Assembly: GCA_002292265.1 (NCBI GenBank)
Contig: DBBQ01000039.1
Location: 73,101 to 137,100 of the forward strand
Direction: 5' to 3'
Origin: Flavobacteriaceae bacterium UBA980
Lineage (GTDB): Bacteria > Bacteroidota > Bacteroidia > Flavobacteriales > Flavobacteriaceae
Length of the DNA stretch: 64,000 bases
Shown here: one piece after another, positions 28,333 through 36,868 of the stretch
Layout: each line of letters begins with the position of its first letter
Position numbering within the stretch: position 1 is the stretch's first letter
Translations under genes and position numbers: made by a program
The notes under the pieces: generated by a model
Seen by the model: only the letters and a program-made list of their open reading frames with translations
Databases searched by the model: none
Told to the model about the DNA's origin: nothing

Positions 28333-28404
28333 GCGTCAAATATAGATTAAGCTAAGGAAATGAAATTGAAAATGAGAAAAAAAACGAGTATAAAAAGGAG
28401 TTTA

Positions 28405-28869
28405 TTAGGATGCCATCAATAGTTTTTCCTTGAATTTTTTGTATTCTTTTATAGTTTCCTCTATTACTTTTTCACGCTTGACTCCATCAGTATTTTGATA
28501 CCACTCATTTGAAAGAGGGTGAAATTCTATGTCTAAATATTCTTTGCTCCACATAGACAGTTCGTAAATCATAGAGTACAGCTTCATACCTGCCTCGGTG
28601 AGATAATACTGTTTTATTTTTCGATTTTTTGGGTGTACACGGTGCGCTATTAGATTGAAGTGGGACAACTTATGGATTCGATCCGAAAGAATATTGGTTG
28701 AAATATTTTCAGGAGAATTTCTAAAATCGGTAAAGGTGGTGCGTTGCAAAAAAAGGTCTCGGATAAGGATCAATGACCATTGGTCTCCAACTATTTCTAA
28801 TGCCGTACTCACAGGACAAGTGGATCGGTTGTCTTGAATTGCTATTTTAGAAGTATTTTCTATTTTCAT
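28405..28869 (-). CDS. HxlR family winged-helix transcriptional regulator
   Basis: I use the ATG at 28869 (MKIENTSKIA), as the 11 residues before it look non-native. The 154-residue protein has the family hallmark CPVSTALEIVGDQWSLILIRDL (the conserved Cys and GDKW-like box) and a winged-helix core (FRNSPENISTNILSDRIHKL). HxlR proteins usually regulate adjacent genes in response to redox or electrophile signals. The closest divergent gene, 239 bases away, encodes an exported protein, so its target cannot be named. A C-terminal tail of about 30 residues extends beyond the typical domain. Confidence 0.88.
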   Translation of the reverse strand: MKIENTSKIAIQDNRSTCPVSTALEIVGDQWSLILIRDLFLQRTTFTDFRNSPENISTNILSDRIHKLSHFNLIAHRVHPKNRKIKQYYLTEAGMKLYSMIYELSMWSKEYLDIEFHPLSNEWYQNTDGVKREKVIEETIKEYKKFKEKLLMAS

Positions 28870-29108
28870 GTCAATTTTTTTTCGTTTTGTAAACCAGTAC
28901 ATCTGTCATTTGAACACAAAAGGAGAAGTTTGAAATAAAACGTACGGTGTTTTAAACTGAACTTGGTTTACAGAACCGTAAATATAAACACTCTTTAATG
29001 AAAAACCATTCTCTATCCCATAAAAAGAAAAGCCAAAGATGGGTTTTAACCTTTTTTAAATTAAAAAAGATTTTTAGAGCACTGTTGAAGAAATTGTAAA
29101 TTGTGGGC

Positions 29109-29756
29109 ATGAAACAACTACAGATTTTTCTTTTGTCACTTTTCTTAAGTAGCGGATTATTTGCCCAAAAAATTGATGGAAATTCAATAGAACAAGTATA
29201 TGAGGTTCCCGATGTTTCAGCAGAAGCCCTATTTTCAGAAATTCATTATGTCCTTTCTTTAATTTTTCAAGATGTTGATGTAGCGATCAAATATATGGAT
29301 AAACCTTCCAAACGAATCGTTGTCAAGGCACTTGCTCTTGTTCCTGTCTTAGACGCTTACAAATTGATGAATCCAAACGTTGCAGAACTTTCGGATTATA
29401 TAGACTACAGTCATAACTATACTTTAATCATTAAGGTAAAAGACGGGAAATACTGGTTGAAAATGAGTTACCAAGACGGAAAATACTCCGATGCGCAACT
29501 CACAGAATACAAGCTTCCCTTTGCAGCGAAAATGGACTTTGATGAAACAGACCTAGAACAAGTCATCAAAAAAGCTCAAATAGAAATGGGGAAAGACTAT
29601 TATTCAATGACTGGCAGAAAGAAAAAGGAAATTTACATTCAGTCGCAACCTAGAGTACTCCAAGAGTACCAAAAAACACTCATTAACTATTCGACTATTT
29701 TTTTCCATTCGCTCCACAAAAAAGTCTTAGAGGGTTTTGAAGAAACGGATTGGTAG
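29109..29756 (+). CDS. Exported protein of unknown function
   Basis: The ATG at 29109 (MKQLQIFLLSLFLSSGLFAQ) begins a clear signal peptide cleaved after about residue 20; the GTG two codons upstream is less likely. The remaining 195 residues are mixed alpha/beta with a lysine-rich half (VKDGKYWLKMSYQDGKYS) and resemble DUF4468-like periplasmic proteins only loosely. I do not recognise a domain. It is divergent from the HxlR gene and convergent with the transporter gene, with 14 bases between stops. Confidence 0.65.
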   Translation: MKQLQIFLLSLFLSSGLFAQKIDGNSIEQVYEVPDVSAEALFSEIHYVLSLIFQDVDVAIKYMDKPSKRIVVKALALVPVLDAYKLMNPNVAELSDYIDYSHNYTLIIKVKDGKYWLKMSYQDGKYSDAQLTEYKLPFAAKMDFDETDLEQVIKKAQIEMGKDYYSMTGRKKKEIYIQSQPRVLQEYQKTLINYSTIFFHSLHKKVLEGFEETDW

Positions 29757-29770
29757 GACTGGTATTACTA

Positions 29771-31045
29771 TTATTTTTTTGAGATTATTGCAAATCGCCA
29801 AGAAGCTAGAAGGCCTAGTACTGCAAAGCCAGCCAAAAGGACAAATACATACTGGTGGCCTAAGATACCGGGATATTGATCTAAAAAATAACCCATTAAT
29901 GGACCTGCGAAAATGTCTGGTGTATATCCCGTTAGCGAAATGACCCCCACAGCTGTACCTGTTAATGCGAAAGAAATGTTTCCCTCTTTAAAAACCGCAA
30001 AGTACAAAGCGCGAATGGCATAGGTGCCCAAGGCTAAAATAACTAAGGAAATAAAAAATAAAACGGACTGTTCAGCAGCAAGTAATCCACTGGCAAAAAG
30101 AACTGCTCCCAAAAGCAGGGTTATGAAGCCTCTAATGATCCAAGAAATTCCATTGGACCTATCGGCTAGAAAACCAACAGCAAAGCAGGCAATGGGTCTC
30201 AGATACAGCTGAAGCGAACCTACATTGGCAGCGTTTACTTCGTCATAACCTAGAACATCTGAAGCATACAGAGAATAAATGTCGGTAACCTTATATCCAA
30301 AATAGGCACAGAGAATAATAACCATTAAAAGCCATACTGATTCAAGCTTTAGTACGGCTATGATATTTTTAAACGAAGTTGAATTGTCTTTTGTAAAGTC
30401 TTCTTTTGCTCCTTCTGTTTTCATAAAAAAATAGACCAGGATCCCAGTAAGAGTGACCATGGCCGAGGCAAATAAAATCACTTTACGAAATGCATACTGG
30501 CGTTCTTCAAGACTTGCTTCCAGAACTTGCTCGGGGAGGAAAATTGAAAAAATGGCAACCCCTATACTCCCCATAAGGGCTGCTGTGAGTCCTCTACCCC
30601 CATCCAAATAACCAAAAGCCTGCCCTTGATTTAGAGAGCCTCCCCAAATCCGAGTTCCCTTAATCATCGCACCCCAAAACAAAAAGACCGTTGTAAATCC
30701 CCAATAACCATATAAAATCTGGAGTATGAATAGGCTGGGATAGGCGGCGAGAACCAACCCCCCTAGGGAAGTAAAAATCAAGGAAGAGGCGATGAGTTTT
30801 CTCGGGAGGAATTTATCTGCTAAAGGCCCTCCAAAAACATAAGACAATAACGCAACCGTTCCATAGACCGAAAATAAGCTTCCTAATTCAACATTGTTGA
30901 CATTGAAGACAGCTAAAAAAGTGGGTCGAAAAACACGAGCTAAAAAATAAGGAAGTATAAAAATCAATTCTCCAGAGAGAATCAACAAAATTAGAGTAGT
31001 GAAAGAACCTTTGGAAGAGCGGTCTTCGATAATTATTAGTTTGAT
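29771..31045 (-). CDS. MFS transporter; start codon non-standard
   Basis: The protein has about 12 hydrophobic spans and MFS landmarks: FRPTFLAVFNVNNVELG, then the motif-A-like stretch GGPLADKFLPRKLI. The first TTG (30986-30988) begins inside the first span. Upstream the frame stays open and encodes a plausible N-terminus (IIIEDRSSKGSFTTLILLIL), but no ATG, GTG or TTG occurs there; ATA, ATT or ATC codons around 31034-31045 are the only candidates. I extend the gene to 31045 as the likely region of initiation. Substrate unknown. The gene is monocistronic. Confidence 0.8.
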   Translation of the reverse strand: MKLIIIEDRSSKGSFTTLILLILSGELIFILPYFLARVFRPTFLAVFNVNNVELGSLFSVYGTVALLSYVFGGPLADKFLPRKLIASSLIFTSLGGLVLAAYPSLFILQILYGYWGFTTVFLFWGAMIKGTRIWGGSLNQGQAFGYLDGGRGLTAALMGSIGVAIFSIFLPEQVLEASLEERQYAFRKVILFASAMVTLTGILVYFFMKTEGAKEDFTKDNSTSFKNIIAVLKLESVWLLMVIILCAYFGYKVTDIYSLYASDVLGYDEVNAANVGSLQLYLRPIACFAVGFLADRSNGISWIIRGFITLLLGAVLFASGLLAAEQSVLFFISLVILALGTYAIRALYFAVFKEGNISFALTGTAVGVISLTGYTPDIFAGPLMGYFLDQYPGILGHQYVFVLLAGFAVLGLLASWRFAIISKK

Positions 31046-31171
31046 TTCAAGATAAAAAAAACTTTCTGAAAAGTTTTAATTTCCTCGTCTTTTTAAATAA
31101 AGTAGGTTCTTTGGAGTTCGTCACTGCGGAGTTCGCTTTAAATTATATACTTTTAAAAAAAACAATTTTCG

Positions 31172-32746
31172 ATGAAAAAAATAATTTCAGCAACTGTCAT
31201 TTTACTTTTTTCTTTCGGTTGTACGGAAACGTACGACTATGATTTACTCATACTAAATGGTACAGTTTATGACGGCACGTTAGATGACCCGGCCCTAATG
31301 GATGTGGGTGTTCGTGGCGATCAAATTGTTGCTTTGGGGAGCTTGTCCGACAAAACAGCACCACGAGTGATCGATGCTGCAGGGCTAGTAGTATCTCCAG
31401 GTTTTATAGATCTTCACGCACATTTGGAACCCATATTTTCCCTTTCGGATTGCGAAAGCCACCTGCGTCAGGGAGTCACTACCAGTTTAGGAGGTCCCGA
31501 CGGAAGAGGTCCCATACCCTTTGGCGCATATTTAGATAGCTTAGCTCAAGTTGGGGTAGGAATGAATGTGGGATTTTTAGTAGGTCACAATACCGTAAGA
31601 AGAGCAGTTATGAATTTGGATAACCGTGCACCTACATCTGAGGAGTTGGACAAAATGAAGCTTTTGGTTTCTACGGCTATGGACGAAGGGGCTTTTGGAA
31701 TCTCTACAGGGTTAAAATACTTACCAGGGAATTTTTCTAAAGTGGATGAGGTTATCGAACTTTCTAAAGAGGCTTCTCAAAAAGGAGGAATTTACACCTC
31801 TCATTTGCGAGATGAAGGTCTGGAAGTAATTGCCTCTGTGGAAGAAGCCATCACCATTTCAGAAGAGGCAACGATCCCAGTAATCCTGACTCACCACAAG
31901 GTCATTGGAAAACCCATGTGGGGGAAAAGCAACGAAACCTTAGCACTAGTAGATCAGGCTCGAGAAAAAGGGCTGGACATACAAATCGACCAATATCCTT
32001 ACAATGCCAGTTATACAGGGATTTCTGTATTAATTCCTAGTTGGGCGCGTGCCGGAGGAAACAAGGAGTTTAAAAAACGTTTGGCAGACCCCCAACTTCG
32101 GGAACGCATCAAAAAGGGAATTGTATTCAATATTTTAAACGACCGTGGGGGAGATGATTTGGATCGGGTGCAGTTTGCAAAAGTAAAGTGGATGCCCGAG
32201 TTGGAAGGGAAAACATTAAAGTATTGGTGTACCCTTAGAGGGCTTGAGCCCACAACAGAAAACGGAGCTGAATTGGTTATAGAAGCTCAAGTCAAGGGAG
32301 GTGCAAGTTGTATTTTTCACGCTATGGACGAAGCGGATGTAGTAAACATTATGAAACATCCTCAAACTATGATCGCCTCAGACGGAAGATTGGTCAAGTT
32401 GGGTGACGGACATCCACATCCCCGCTGGTATGGAACGTTTCCCCGAGTTTTAGGACGTTATGTTAGGGAGCGTAATGTATTACAGTTGAATGAGGCACTA
32501 CATAAAATGACGTACTTACCTGCACAGGCTCTGGGACTCAAAAACCGGGGGTTGATCCGAGAAGGATACAAGGCGGACTTGACCCTATTTGATCCAAAAA
32601 CAGTACTTGATAAAGCCACTTTTGAAAAACCCCATCAATATTCTGAAGGGATAGAGTACGTTGTTGTAAATGGTCGGTTAGCCGTTGACCAAGGAGAGTT
32701 TAAACCTATAAAATCTGGAACCGTATTAAAGAAAAATGCCCTATGA
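31172..32746 (+). CDS. Amidohydrolase, N-acyl-D-amino-acid deacylase family, lipoprotein
   Basis: The 524-residue protein has a lipoprotein signal (VILLFSFGCTET, cysteine about residue 17), so it is exported. The amidohydrolase fold is shown by LILNGTVYDGTLDDP, the metal motif GFIDLHAHLEP, the HHKVIG segment and a late aspartate in MIASDGRLVKLG. D-aminoacylases release D-amino acids from N-acyl derivatives, plausible for breakdown of cell-wall or marine peptide material. It overlaps the next lipoprotein esterase gene by 4 bases (ATGA), implying co-translation. Confidence 0.88.
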   Translation: MKKIISATVILLFSFGCTETYDYDLLILNGTVYDGTLDDPALMDVGVRGDQIVALGSLSDKTAPRVIDAAGLVVSPGFIDLHAHLEPIFSLSDCESHLRQGVTTSLGGPDGRGPIPFGAYLDSLAQVGVGMNVGFLVGHNTVRRAVMNLDNRAPTSEELDKMKLLVSTAMDEGAFGISTGLKYLPGNFSKVDEVIELSKEASQKGGIYTSHLRDEGLEVIASVEEAITISEEATIPVILTHHKVIGKPMWGKSNETLALVDQAREKGLDIQIDQYPYNASYTGISVLIPSWARAGGNKEFKKRLADPQLRERIKKGIVFNILNDRGGDDLDRVQFAKVKWMPELEGKTLKYWCTLRGLEPTTENGAELVIEAQVKGGASCIFHAMDEADVVNIMKHPQTMIASDGRLVKLGDGHPHPRWYGTFPRVLGRYVRERNVLQLNEALHKMTYLPAQALGLKNRGLIREGYKADLTLFDPKTVLDKATFEKPHQYSEGIEYVVVNGRLAVDQGEFKPIKSGTVLKKNAL

Positions 32747-33696
32747 AAATCAAATCCTCAATTAACTGTTTGAGCGTTTTTATAATGCTCATAGTTACCG
32801 CTTGTTCAGAATCCAACTCCTTGGAATCAGAGGAGATTAATGCACTTGAAATTGCTTTGGGTGTTGGATCATCACCTACTCCGATAGAGGGCAATTATTT
32901 GTTCTTTAAGGATGTTACTTATGGAACTCGAGAGCGCAACCGATTGGACATTCTTTTACCTCAAAGTGACTCACTAAACGGAGCAATTCTTTTTTTTCAC
33001 GGAGGAGCTTTCTTGTTTGGAACCAAAGAAGATCTCTACGAAGGGGAAGTAGAAGGGATTATTACAGCACTTTTAGCGCAGAATATAGCCGTTGTAAATG
33101 CAGAATACACCTTTATTAATGATTCCCAAGCTGAGGGTGTTCTCAGCTCCCTAGAAGACGGCGCAGCAGTGATCCAATTTATAACGAGTAAGGCTTCAGC
33201 ATTAAACCTCCCTTCAAATAAACTTATTCTTGCAGGAGTGTCTGCAGGAGCTGGAATTGCACAGTGGAATGGATTTAGAGCACAGAGTAATAGTCAGGTA
33301 CAAGGCGTTTTTGCAACCCTTGCCCAGAGTAGCTATGACTTGTATCAATGGGAACAACTTTTTCCAGACTTTTCTTTAGATAGTTTACGAGCCACCTCCC
33401 CAGAACTCGAAGCTCTTTTTGTTCAATTTTACAATGGAGTTCCCACAGAAGAGCTATCGAAACTTTTGGATTACCGCAGTCAAATAGATGCAAAAGATCC
33501 TCCTTTGTATGTTTATAACCCTGTTTACGATGATGTGGTTGTCACTGCTGGTAACCCCCTCGATTTTAATGTCCTTTTCCACAGCTACAAACACGCGGAT
33601 TTTCTCCGCAAGAAGGCCATCGAAGTCGGTTTAGACTATTCAGGAGCCTATCAAGAATCTCCCGTTGATTTTATTCTGAGACGACTTTTAAATTAA
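32743..33696 (+). CDS. Alpha/beta hydrolase (esterase) lipoprotein
   Basis: The 317-residue protein has a lipobox (MLIVTACSES) and the esterase signature: an oxyanion HGGAF near residue 87 (AILFFHGGAFLFG) and the nucleophile elbow GVSAGAG (residues about 166-172). A late histidine in HSYKHADFLRK may complete the triad. It resembles carboxylesterase/BD-FAE-type enzymes. Expressed with the D-aminoacylase just upstream, it likely acts on acylated substrates in the periplasm or at the surface. It overlaps the convergent small membrane gene by 4 bases. Confidence 0.82.
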   Translation: MKIKSSINCLSVFIMLIVTACSESNSLESEEINALEIALGVGSSPTPIEGNYLFFKDVTYGTRERNRLDILLPQSDSLNGAILFFHGGAFLFGTKEDLYEGEVEGIITALLAQNIAVVNAEYTFINDSQAEGVLSSLEDGAAVIQFITSKASALNLPSNKLILAGVSAGAGIAQWNGFRAQSNSQVQGVFATLAQSSYDLYQWEQLFPDFSLDSLRATSPELEALFVQFYNGVPTEELSKLLDYRSQIDAKDPPLYVYNPVYDDVVVTAGNPLDFNVLFHSYKHADFLRKKAIEVGLDYSGAYQESPVDFILRRLLN

Positions 33697-33974
33697 TTAC
33701 CTGCGAGAGGAGAACCAAAAATTCCAACAGCCAATTCTGCCCACACCAATAAAAAGAGGAGAAGGATCAGGATGATATAAGTCGCACGTCTGGGAAAGCT
33801 TTTCACTCTTTTGACCACCCTCTGTGTCGACATCCCTGCGACGAGCAACAGCACTCCCATAATCGCAAAATCAATTAGAGTCCAATGGACTTCGTCAGAA
33901 TAGTGCATGGCAATTAATGGAATCAAGAGCAGAGCCAAAGGAGCGAAAGTCAGGATGGAAAATCGTTTAAACAT
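33693..33974 (-). CDS. Small membrane protein of unknown function (3 spans)
   Basis: The 93-residue protein is nearly all hydrophobic: spans at residues about 8-24, 34-48 and 68-86, with a basic loop (RVVKRVKSFPRR). Relatives with the same ending (LVWAELAVGIFG) are common in flavobacteria, but I know no function. It lies in the same direction as, and downstream of, the ars-like cluster; an unrelated role is equally possible. Confidence 0.65.
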   Translation of the reverse strand: MFKRFSILTFAPLALLLIPLIAMHYSDEVHWTLIDFAIMGVLLLVAGMSTQRVVKRVKSFPRRATYIILILLLFLLVWAELAVGIFGSPLAGN

Positions 33975-34025
33975 ACCCTAAACTTAAGAAAATGAGAGAT
34001 ATAACAGATGCACCAGTTGTTCTAA

Positions 34026-34682
34026 TTATGACTTATTCACTCTTTTAAAAACGTAAAAAAGTTCTGCAGCAATCTGAAGGGAGCGTTCGTCGTATTTTTC
34101 CACTTCCATAGGAGTATTGTCAAAATGTTTTGGATCTTCATACCGCAAAGGAATACGTTGCTCTGTTCCTGGGATGAACGGACAATTTTCATCTGCATGT
34201 GCACAGGTCATAACTGCAGCAAAAGGATTAGATGTATTTATGGGATCCTCAACTAATTTTGAAAAGACCAACAGGGGCGACGCTTCTTTGTGGTATGAAA
34301 CCTGATAGTGTGGATTGGTTTCACCTGTTGAAGTCACTAAAAACCCACTTCGTTCTATCGAAGCTACAGCACGCTCATTGAATGCGGTGACTTCCACACC
34401 CCCAGAAAAACAGTTTGCGGGAATGCCGTAGTAAGCAGCAGCGGTATGCGCCCATATTTGGGAAAATTGACTACGCCGAGAATTGTGGGTACAGATAAAA
34501 TTGAGGTTAACTACCGAATTTTCAGTACGTTTTTTTATGATGTACTCTACAAGTACATGCAGGACTTCCTTGCGCTCTTTTGAGATTTCTTCATCGAGCG
34601 CTGTTTGGATACTCTTTTTTAGTTCAGGTGTTATAGGTATCATTTTCTCTGAGGGATTAACAGCATCCAGATCCTGGGGCAC
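34026..34682 (-). CDS. Protein-tyrosine-phosphatase/arsenate-reductase-like protein
   Basis: The 218-residue protein has the low-molecular-weight phosphatase loop CTHNSRRS (residues about 65-72) and downstream cysteines (MTCAHADENCPFIPG) as in thioredoxin-coupled arsenate reductases. The C-terminal part (YDERSLQIAAELFYVF) is typical of the Bacteroidota ars version. Its start lies inside the end of the DUF6428 gene (26-base overlap). Predicted to reduce arsenate to arsenite, or to act as a phosphatase. The efflux pump that would normally accompany it is not in the window. Confidence 0.82.
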   Translation of the reverse strand: MPQDLDAVNPSEKMIPITPELKKSIQTALDEEISKERKEVLHVLVEYIIKKRTENSVVNLNFICTHNSRRSQFSQIWAHTAAAYYGIPANCFSGGVEVTAFNERAVASIERSGFLVTSTGETNPHYQVSYHKEASPLLVFSKLVEDPINTSNPFAAVMTCAHADENCPFIPGTEQRIPLRYEDPKHFDNTPMEVEKYDERSLQIAAELFYVFKRVNKS

Positions 34683-35103
34683 ATTGAGTTTGAGCAGTCT
34701 CTACCGCTGGGGTCACTATACATTTGTCTTGAGCCAGGCAGTCCGTTTGAGTGGAAATTAATAAGAATTTTTCCCCATCAAATTCCAGATCATACTTACC
34801 GATGGTAGCCCCTTGATATTCTACTTCAATAGGTAAATCGTCTAAAGCGAGTTTTTCTTCTGACATTTGGATGATTGATTGCAACTTGGAGCTACTTAGG
34901 CGGTGGTCATAATCGTCTGAAGTCCACAGTTGAAAATTGATGACTTCTTCTTTGCGTAAACTTCCCCCACAATCCACAAACTGTTTTTGAATATGTCCAA
35001 TTTCTGTGACATGAAAATGAGAGGGGACAAGAGTTCCGTCGGGTAAGGAAAATTGGATAGAATTTAAGGAGTTCAAATAGTTTTTAATTTCTGAAAGTTT
35101 CAT
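34657..35103 (-). CDS. DUF6428 family protein (ars-cluster associated)
   Basis: The 148-residue protein begins MKLSEIKNYLNSL, has a central HFHVTEIGHIQKQFVDCGG and ends in a cysteine-rich tail (QTQCAPGSGCC). This pattern is standard for the small protein between arsR and the phosphatase gene in Bacteroidota ars operons. It may bind metalloid or metal through histidine and cysteine, but the role is not established. Overlap with the next gene suggests coupled expression. Confidence 0.8.
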   Translation of the reverse strand: MKLSEIKNYLNSLNSIQFSLPDGTLVPSHFHVTEIGHIQKQFVDCGGSLRKEEVINFQLWTSDDYDHRLSSSKLQSIIQMSEEKLALDDLPIEVEYQGATIGKYDLEFDGEKFLLISTQTDCLAQDKCIVTPAVETAQTQCAPGSGCC

Positions 35104-35129
35104 TTTTTCAATTTAATTGGAGTTTTTAC

Positions 35130-35459
35130 TTAGCACCGCTCTTTGTTGGATTGAATTTCTAGTGTAATGTTGTGTAGGAAATGTTGCACCTGGTTCCATC
35201 GTTTCGAATTGATACAATAAGAAATATTTTTCCCGTCGATGCTTCCTTGAATCAGCTCTGCTTTTTTGAGCTCTGCCAAATGCCTTGAGATGGTAGGTTG
35301 TGCCAGTGGGAGTTGGGCTACAAATTCGTTTCCCACACAATCAGAGCTTTTTGCTAGCATTTGAATAATGGAGAGCCTTGCTGGATGTCCCAAGACTTTT
35401 AGTATTTGCGCCATCTGATTGGTTTTTATAGCAAAACCTGCTGTTTTTGTAATTCCCAT
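35130..35459 (-). CDS. ArsR family transcriptional regulator
   Basis: The 109-residue winged-helix protein has the family helix-turn-helix (LAQPTISRHLAELKKAELI, residues about 51-69) after a conserved core (ILKVLGHPARLSIIQMLAKS). The metalloid site is probably built from a cysteine in SSDCVGNEF and the C-terminal cysteine, not the classic ELCVCDL. It heads a three-gene unit with DUF6428 and the phosphatase. An imperfect palindrome directly before its start (35460-35475) is a good operator candidate. Confidence 0.9.
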   Translation of the reverse strand: MGITKTAGFAIKTNQMAQILKVLGHPARLSIIQMLAKSSDCVGNEFVAQLPLAQPTISRHLAELKKAELIQGSIDGKNISYCINSKRWNQVQHFLHNITLEIQSNKERC

Positions 35460-35475
35460 ATTGCAATATTACAAT
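35460..35475. promoter_or_regulatory. Likely ArsR operator
   Basis: ATTGCAATATTACAAT is palindromic except for one symmetric pair, and abuts the ATG of the ArsR gene. ArsR-type repressors usually bind such AT-rich dyads at their own promoter; the site is predicted from symmetry and position alone. Confidence 0.55.
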
Positions 35476-35572
35476 AATAGATTAGATCTACATACGGTTT
35501 TACTTATAAAAAAATAGCCTTATATTTCACTCTAAATAAATTTACATCCCAAATCCAATATAAAGAGAACAT

Positions 35573-36556
35573 ATGATATCAAAATTGAACCGACTGATGG
35601 CTATTTTTATAATAGCTGTGCTGAGTGCATCCTGTCAAAATACAGCTGAAAGTAAAAAAGAAATTACTATTGGGGTCCAAACATATTCTTTTAGAACAAT
35701 GGAAGACCAAAGCCCTTTAGCCATTTTGGAATACATCAAGGAAAGTGGTGTCAAGCATGTGGAGTTGATGGGCAATCATGCAGAGCCTTTTGCTGGTGCA
35801 CCTGTAAGTCCGATGTCAGACCCTGCGGTGATGCGTGTATTGTACAAAAGATATAAAAAAGAAACGTTGACCGAGCAGGAACAAGAGCAGGCCGAACAGT
35901 TTGACAGGGATCGTAAAATTCATGAAGAAGAATTAAATAAGTGGAGGAAAAATATAGATTTCAGCAAATTTGAAGAGCTCAAAAAGCTGTATACAGAAGC
36001 GGGTCTCTCCATTTTTGCTTTTAAGCCAGGTGTTTTTGGGAAGCATGATTCAGATGATGCCATTCGATATGGAATGCGGGCTGCAAAAGCGTTGGGTGCA
36101 AATCACATCACTTTAGAACATCCTTCGGATGACGAGCATACTGCAAGATTGGGAAAACTTGCCGAAGAAGAGGGTATCCTTGTCGGGTACCATGGACATG
36201 AACAACAAACGCCAACACTTTGGGATACTGCAATAACTCAATCAAGTACAAACCGCATGAATCTTGATTTCGGCCACTACATTGCTGCAGAAAATGAAAA
36301 CCCAGTTCAATTTATTGACGAAAAACACTATAAGATAGTGAGCATGCATTTGAAAGACCGTCAAAAGAGAAGTAATGGTGGGGGGAACCTAATGTGGGGT
36401 ACAGGGGACACTCCGATTAAAGAAGTGGTTCGTTTGATTCAAGACAAAAAGTATACATTTCCTGTGACTATTGAAGTGGAATACGATATTCCGGAAGGTT
36501 CAAGCGCTGTGGAAGAGGTTAAACGATGTTTGGCATACATTAAAAACGCATTATAG
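35573..36556 (+). CDS. Secreted sugar phosphate isomerase/epimerase-like lipoprotein (xylose isomerase-like TIM barrel)
   Basis: The 327-residue protein has a lipobox (AVLSASCQNT) and a TIM-barrel core: IGVQTYSFRTM, GVKHVELMGNHAEPF, HITLEHPSDDEH, MNLDFGHYIAAENENP, VSMHLKDRQKR, TIEVEYDIPEGS. The acidic and histidine residues fit metal binding as in xylose isomerase-like enzymes; such lipoprotein forms are common in glycan-using Bacteroidota, often acting on keto-sugars. It has its own promoter region and a terminator at 36562-36585. Substrate unknown. Confidence 0.82.
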   Translation: MISKLNRLMAIFIIAVLSASCQNTAESKKEITIGVQTYSFRTMEDQSPLAILEYIKESGVKHVELMGNHAEPFAGAPVSPMSDPAVMRVLYKRYKKETLTEQEQEQAEQFDRDRKIHEEELNKWRKNIDFSKFEELKKLYTEAGLSIFAFKPGVFGKHDSDDAIRYGMRAAKALGANHITLEHPSDDEHTARLGKLAEEEGILVGYHGHEQQTPTLWDTAITQSSTNRMNLDFGHYIAAENENPVQFIDEKHYKIVSMHLKDRQKRSNGGGNLMWGTGDTPIKEVVRLIQDKKYTFPVTIEVEYDIPEGSSAVEEVKRCLAYIKNAL

Positions 36557-36561
36557 GTTGG

Positions 36562-36585
36562 ATCCATTTTAAGGAATGGATTTTT
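36562..36585 (+). terminator. Intrinsic terminator after the isomerase-like gene
   Basis: ATCCATT pairs with AATGGAT around TTAAGG and is followed by T residues, 6 bases after the stop. Confidence 0.65.
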
Positions 36586-36653
36586 GGTAAAATTTGGCAA
36601 TAATATACAATTGGTAAAGTCCAGGGCGTATCTCTTGGAGTTGTTTAAAAAAA

Positions 36654-36714
36654 GTGGGGTTTTAGTTAAAGGTCTTCCTTACGTCAAACATCCATCCTCA
36701 AACCTTTACCCCAC
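36654..36714. other. Hairpin-forming intergenic element
   Basis: GTGGGG (36654-36659) pairs with CCCCAC (36709-36714), and inside it TAAAGG pairs with CCTTTA, leaving a TTTTAGT bulge and a loop of about 30 bases. It is more elaborate than a terminator and lies between the isomerase terminator and the convergent alkB end. A similarly built element occurs at 53832-53884. It could be an RNA or a chance structure. Confidence 0.3.
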
Positions 36715-36868
36715 AAACAATCTATTAAATGAACAAAAGATTTAAACAACATTCAAACTTACAATTTAATTGACCTGAGATTCCAAATAAAAATACCATT
36801 TCCGAATAGCTGAATAATTAAAAACTATAGTAAACTCCTTTAAAAAGCCTGCTTCTAAAGATAAAAAA

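Noticed and set aside
29737..29943. A 68-codon plus-strand frame after the exported protein.
   Set aside because: It runs antisense into the MFS transporter and has no features of its own.
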